A stretch of 64,000 nt of DNA from Lacibacter sp. H375 (GTDB lineage: Bacteria > Bacteroidota > Bacteroidia > Chitinophagales > Chitinophagaceae). The notes below the pieces were generated by a model. The model searched no databases. It had not been told where the DNA came from and saw only the letters and a program-made list of their open reading frames with translations. Positions within the stretch are counted from its first letter, which is position 1, and each line of letters starts with the position of its first letter. Of this stretch, positions 60,801 through 64,000 are shown one piece after another. Location: contig NZ_JBBKTT010000001.1 of the NCBI RefSeq assembly GCF_037892425.1, positions 4,650,001 through 4,714,000 on the forward strand, given 5' to 3'. A program made the position numbers and the translations under genes.

Positions 60801-60975
60801 ATCCGTCCAAAACAACAATTTTTCCATCTCCAGGTTGCACAGCTACTTTTGAAAAATAGGATGCCGCTGGTTGGGTTGAAATACCAAAAACTGCAAAATT
60901 TTTATCAAGGCTTCCGGGCTGAGCAAATGCAAGCATACCTGAAAGCAAACAACTAATGATTAAGATATTTCTCAT
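57856..60975 (-). CDS. Delta-60 repeat / HYR-domain protein with T9SS type A signal
   Basis: A 1039-residue secreted protein. Signal peptide (MRNILIISCLLSGMLAFAQ). The first ~380 residues are delta-60 propeller repeats (e.g. GDGKIVVLDGYQKGILRF, DGTSDGSFNGG, DGRIIVAGSSWDAPDRFALCRYN). One HYR domain follows (QAPSIVCPSNVSVNTSSGQC, TDSDGNSSTCTQTITVVD), another Ig-like domain, a PKD-like module and a conserved ~190-residue block shared with the next gene (AKWLIDD, YGFTMNY, FEFNALNFEYLAI, QFKGTGKI, DGTGVDKIRMKIYN). The last ~85 residues (FEVGAFPNPHQGTFSLRV...) form a type A T9SS sorting domain. Surface exposed; function unknown. Confidence 0.92.
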   Translation of the reverse strand: MRNILIISCLLSGMLAFAQPGSLDKNFAVFGISTQPAASYFSKVAVQPGDGKIVVLDGYQKGILRFTTNGIPDNGFGVNGRLDVSYFPNDVAITATGKIVVAGNNGSIYQYNSDGSPDQDFGVAGVTVIDVLPISVSLNAITIDAQNRLVVTGSASFSGYSTTTFVVARFNSDGTSDGSFNGGSNVFIEPFDNDYIRQGIEIGVRNDGKIFVIVNSQIPGTPSSLGFLISYNDNGSINTGFSDDGRIDFQMNTGHKAFAFDANGKIVILPNGNPYRINTDGTIDNTFITVLAFPPVEGETLSIQPDGRIIVAGSSWDAPDRFALCRYNTDGSYDNSFGNGGSVITDLNFFSTIYSIAIHNKKIYAVGRLLIVPPNSQFGLPYGVLAAYDGSAVRLSCPGNQQQNTNLNQCYATVNNIDPILTPSDVPTTVNYKIEFNGNIIEQGTGSVSDKNFSKGVTTVTYSLAEGSGQPCSFTITVADKQAPSIVCPSNVSVNTSSGQCSAVLTSTAIGSATATDNCAGTITIGHSPFPPENVFPIGVTSIVWTATDSDGNSSTCTQTITVVDNQPPVITGETASTYVLSPPNHTMRDVMINYTATDNCAVTTTVTVTSSEPINGVGDGDTDPDYIVLDNVAGAAGQYVSNLKLRAERSAAGSGRTYTVTITATDPSGNIASKIIEVKVPHDIKKPHSGQPFIVGSTVNFEGEFWDKPGNKHTAKWLIDDAISAKAMVLEPSGNKNGKITGSYKFTAPGVYKLQMNITDQTGLTTSTNTAGDLEAIVVIYDPNGGHTYGGGYFNSPAGALQTDPSATGKASYGFTMNYFKNSTYPKGETQFEFKVGSFEFNALNFEYLAINNSMAQFKGTGKIIGGQSGVAFTMTVVDGQLDGTGVDKIRMKIYNKNNGKIIYDNQPGASDAALPTQAVGANSVIVIGAGIKQSATPGNEVPIVRIESNQLTDRFEVGAFPNPHQGTFSLRVQSPMAGKMTIEYFTTTGAKIYMLEQQVKAYEQITVPNTGLKFNGTIFYKVSINGAIKTGKIIGIK

Positions 60976-61012
60976 AAAAACAGTTTATACAGATGAATAA
61001 TGGTTTGAATTA

Positions 61013-64000
61013 TCAATTAATTTTCACAAGCTTCAGTTCTTTGTGATCTTTTCCTTGTGATATCCGTACGAAATAGATGCCTTGCCTATATGAATTGCCA
61101 ATATCAATTACTGATCCTGCGTTCAGATTATTTTTTGTTTCAATCAACTTTCCTGTTGCATCATATACCTGCAACATGATCTGTTCATTCCTGTTACTGC
61201 TGTTAATGATCAGCTTAAATTGATTGACGCTGGGGTTAGGGAATACACTCACATCAAATCCTGCATTAGCTATTTGAGTTTCAACTGCAACACCAGAGCT
61301 TAATCTGCCCGGCTGAACATTTGAATTATTCTGGATAAAAATGATACTGTTTGCTCCAACAGCTTGTGTTGGCGATGCAGCATCACTTGCGCCCGGTTGA
61401 TTATCGTAATACACATAACCCGTATTTCTGTTATATACTTTCATTCTTATTTTGTCAACCCCGGTTCCATCCAATGCTCCATCTGTCGCAGTCATGATAA
61501 ATCCAATTCCACTTTGCCCGCCAATAATTTTTCCGGTGCCTTTGAACTGTGCTTTGGCATTTGAAATAGCGAGGTAATCAAAATTCAATGCATTGAATTC
61601 AAAGTCACCAACCTTAAAGTCAAACTGTGTTTCGCCTTTCGGGAATGAACCATTTTTATAATTCACTGTAAAGCCATATGTAGCGGCCCCTTCTGCAGAT
61701 GGATTTTTCACCAATGCTCCGGGAGGAGAAGCAAAAGAACCTCCACCATAGGTATATCCTCCATTTGGATCATACACAACTATTATGGCATCAAGATTTT
61801 CATTGGTATTACTATAACTGGTTACTCCATTTTGATCAGTAACATTCATCCGTAATTTGTAAACACCTGCAGCTGTAAATCTATAAGAACCAGCTACTGT
61901 TCCGTTATTCATGCCTGATGGTTCAGTTACATTACCGCTAACCGTTTTATCATCAATCAACCATTTTGCTGTATGTGTTTTGCCAGGCACATCCCAGAAT
62001 TCTCCTGTTAGATTAACTGTTGTACCAATTTTTACCGAAGCACCACTTGCAGGTGTAATGATATTATGTGAAACAATAACATCAGTAGTAGCTGTGCTGG
62101 CATTACCTGCAGCGTCTGTACATGTAACAGTGATGGTGTAGATTCGTTTAATACCTTTTTTAGGAATTTCTGCCCTGAGATTAACGGTGTTATTACCTGT
62201 GATCTCCCAATCAGGACCAATATTATCACCGGCAAACTCACCAGCTTTTATAGCAACTGCTGTAATTCTGCAAGAACTGCCCGGACAATTATCTGTTGAA
62301 GTAGTGCTTACTGTTACACTTTTCATTTTACGATCAGATGGCCATATGGCTTGCGGTGTTGGTACTACAGCAGTTATAGTTGGCGGAATATTATCAACCA
62401 CAATAACTGTAGCTGTACAAGTAGAAGTATTATTATTATTATCAGTTACAGTTAATGTAACAGTGTTGTTCCCTTTATTGCTGCAATTGAAAGCTGTTTT
62501 ATCAAGAGCATAGCTTTTGATTCCGCATGCATCAGCAGATCCGTCATCAATCTGTGAAGGAGTGATACTGGCATTTCCGGTTGCATCCAGGTAAATAGTT
62601 ATGTTCTTACATTTTGCAACAGGTGGCACATTATCTACAACAGTAACAGTTGTTGTGCAGGTAGAAGAATTTCCATGAATATCCGTTACAGTTAATGTTA
62701 CTGTATTGGTTGATGGATCACTACAACTGAAACTTGTTTTACTTAATGTCATGGATTGTATGCCGCAACCATCAGTAGAACCATTGTCAACCTGGGCTGC
62801 GGTGAGTGTGCCATTTCCTGATGCATCAAGCTGCACCGTAATATTTTTGCATTTTGCAACAGGAGGATCCTGATCTGAAACAGTTATATCAAAAGAACAG
62901 GTTTGAGTGGTGATATCTGTATAAGTATAAGTAACTTTTGTTGTTCCCTTTTGAAATTGTTTGCCAGCCACACCGCCTGCACCTTGTACAACAGCGCCAT
63001 TATATTCAAGCTTATGTTGAACATTTGCATACAAGGTACTGGAAGACATAATTGCATTGATACCATTTACTGTTGCATAACACTTTCCTGCATCTACATT
63101 GTATGGATTCTGTGGTGAAGGACATGTCATACGAACATCGCTGCCATCATGAGCAATGATCGTTCCGTAGGCAAAAGTGTTAACGATATATCCTGATATA
63201 TATAATCTCCTGTTGCGGTAGATGGCATCAAGTGGATAGCCATCCAGGTTCAGATCGGTAGTTACATAGCCATTTGTGCCGAATGATTGATCTGAAGTAC
63301 CGTCAGTTTTAAACCGGCCCACTTTAAAAACTGTATTGCCCCCAATTGCAATAATTTTATTGTCGGGCTGCATAATTAATTTCGTGGGTGAAAAATCGGC
63401 TGAAAAACTTAGGTCTGGACTGCCGTCGGCATTGAGACGTTTGATGACAGTGTTATCCAAATAAATGATCTCAGAATTTCCATCAGTGTGTAAAGACCGA
63501 ACAACAGCATTCGTTTTTATATAAGGAAAACTCGTTTCCATAGATCCATTTTCCCTGAACTTGGAAATGAAAGAACCCTGTTCTTCATTATAAAAGCCAT
63601 CTTCCCATAAAATAATGTTGTTATTAGCATCGGTTGCAACTTTCTCTCCTGAATAATTATAGCTTGAATTTTCAACCAATACTCTAAATCCAACATTGTT
63701 AAAAGTCTCATCAAAGCTTCCATCACTCAACAGCCTGGCAATATATGTACGGTTTCTGTCTGAAGCTGTATTACCTCTTACAAAACCTGTAACAACGATT
63801 CTGTTATTTTTGTCAACAGTAATGTCGTTCAGTCTTACAGCAAAATAACCAAAGACCGATAGCTCTGCAAGTATCCCACCACCTGTTCCATCTGCATTAA
63901 ATATCCAAACTCTATTTAGAGCAACAGGACTGTTACCAAGAACCTGTGCGCTTTCAGTAGCAACAATTTTTCCATCAGTCATTACGGCAAAGGATGTGAA
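61013..64000 (-). CDS. Delta-60 repeat / HYR-domain protein, tandem paralogue (5' partial)
   Basis: The frame is open through the right edge (codons TTC ACA TCC TTT GCC GTA before ATG 63982), so the N-terminus is missing; 995 codons are visible. It has the same plan as the gene at 57856: delta-60 repeats (e.g. DGKIVATESAQVLGN, DNKIIAIGGNTVFKVGRF), two near-identical HYR-type modules (PPVAKCKNITVQLDASGNG and PPVAKCKNITIYLDATGNA), a third Ig-like domain, the shared ~190-residue block and a type A T9SS domain (FDVSVFPNPSVNQFKLII). It is 37 bp upstream of the other gene on the same strand, so a tandem duplication and a joint transcript are likely. Confidence 0.92.
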   Translation of the reverse strand, partial: FTSFAVMTDGKIVATESAQVLGNSPVALNRVWIFNADGTGGGILAELSVFGYFAVRLNDITVDKNNRIVVTGFVRGNTASDRNRTYIARLLSDGSFDETFNNVGFRVLVENSSYNYSGEKVATDANNNIILWEDGFYNEEQGSFISKFRENGSMETSFPYIKTNAVVRSLHTDGNSEIIYLDNTVIKRLNADGSPDLSFSADFSPTKLIMQPDNKIIAIGGNTVFKVGRFKTDGTSDQSFGTNGYVTTDLNLDGYPLDAIYRNRRLYISGYIVNTFAYGTIIAHDGSDVRMTCPSPQNPYNVDAGKCYATVNGINAIMSSSTLYANVQHKLEYNGAVVQGAGGVAGKQFQKGTTKVTYTYTDITTQTCSFDITVSDQDPPVAKCKNITVQLDASGNGTLTAAQVDNGSTDGCGIQSMTLSKTSFSCSDPSTNTVTLTVTDIHGNSSTCTTTVTVVDNVPPVAKCKNITIYLDATGNASITPSQIDDGSADACGIKSYALDKTAFNCSNKGNNTVTLTVTDNNNNTSTCTATVIVVDNIPPTITAVVPTPQAIWPSDRKMKSVTVSTTSTDNCPGSSCRITAVAIKAGEFAGDNIGPDWEITGNNTVNLRAEIPKKGIKRIYTITVTCTDAAGNASTATTDVIVSHNIITPASGASVKIGTTVNLTGEFWDVPGKTHTAKWLIDDKTVSGNVTEPSGMNNGTVAGSYRFTAAGVYKLRMNVTDQNGVTSYSNTNENLDAIIVVYDPNGGYTYGGGSFASPPGALVKNPSAEGAATYGFTVNYKNGSFPKGETQFDFKVGDFEFNALNFDYLAISNAKAQFKGTGKIIGGQSGIGFIMTATDGALDGTGVDKIRMKVYNRNTGYVYYDNQPGASDAASPTQAVGANSIIFIQNNSNVQPGRLSSGVAVETQIANAGFDVSVFPNPSVNQFKLIINSSNRNEQIMLQVYDATGKLIETKNNLNAGSVIDIGNSYRQGIYFVRISQGKDHKELKLVKIN

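Noticed and set aside
1-64000. Mobile elements, prophage, integrase or defence island
   Set aside because: No transposase, recombinase, restriction or toxin-antitoxin pair and no terminal inverted repeats with target duplications were found.

Overview
The window is a chromosomal segment of a Bacteroidota bacterium, most likely family Chitinophagaceae (inference). The evidence is T9SS C-terminal sorting domains on giant secreted proteins, promoter boxes of the Bacteroidota form TAnnTTTG, almost no Shine-Dalgarno sequences, a type III glutamine synthetase, SusC-like plug sequence and a predominance of lineage-specific secreted proteins. GC content is about 40% by eye. I see no transposase, integrase, phage gene, CRISPR array, rRNA or tRNA, so this reads as core chromosome plus envelope genes.

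Layout. 1-5 kb: the 3' part of a PKD-array T9SS protein and a secreted sulfatase. 5-9.9 kb: small membrane ORF, ilvE, a possible HolD-like protein, rdgB, an ECF sigma factor with a repeat-bearing anti-sigma-like partner, and a thioesterase. 9.8-13.8 kb: TPR proteins with the comA-like/aroE pair. 13.9-25.9 kb: yidC, a DUF4407 membrane protein, pyrG, proC and purL interspersed with secreted or membrane orphans. 26-29.5 kb: two glutamine synthetases of different families side by side (GSII, GSIII). 29.6-32.3 kb: accB-accC and efp. 32.4-37.2 kb: thioredoxin-like protein, a BlaI/M56 sensor pair, an SRPBCC protein and mdh. 37.4-46.4 kb: an octapeptide-repeat secreted protein, then a minus-strand series of DAACS symporter, DedA fusion, MFS, GT9, propeller histidine kinase and LuxR-type regulator. 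46.6-49.6 kb: amino acid permease, yebC and a PPOX-like protein. 49.8-57.2 kb: a five-gene minus-strand block (TPR histidine kinase, response regulator, OmpA-like protein, ricin/papain-like/PLAT-like protein, coiled-coil secreted protein). 57.3-64 kb: a DCC protein and two tandem paralogous delta-60/HYR T9SS proteins, the second cut by the window edge.

The most unusual observations are: (1) intergenic tracts with strict 7-nt phasing (some 8-nt), partly arranged as inverted arms, in four intergenic gaps, resembling in style the heptameric STRR repeats of cyanobacteria; (2) an EF-P whose tRNA-contacting loop lacks the canonical P-G-K/R-G motif; (3) the two-component plus three-secreted-protein block at 49.8-57.2 kb, a candidate undescribed envelope system; (4) an INPxxNxx octapeptide solenoid-like protein; (5) BlaI-type dyads just downstream of the blaI promoter box; (6) an anti-sigma-like protein with four tandem Trp-containing repeats; (7) a 40-bp perfect palindrome that contains the stop codons of two convergent genes.

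Functional calls rest on motif recognition by reading alone; no database search was run.
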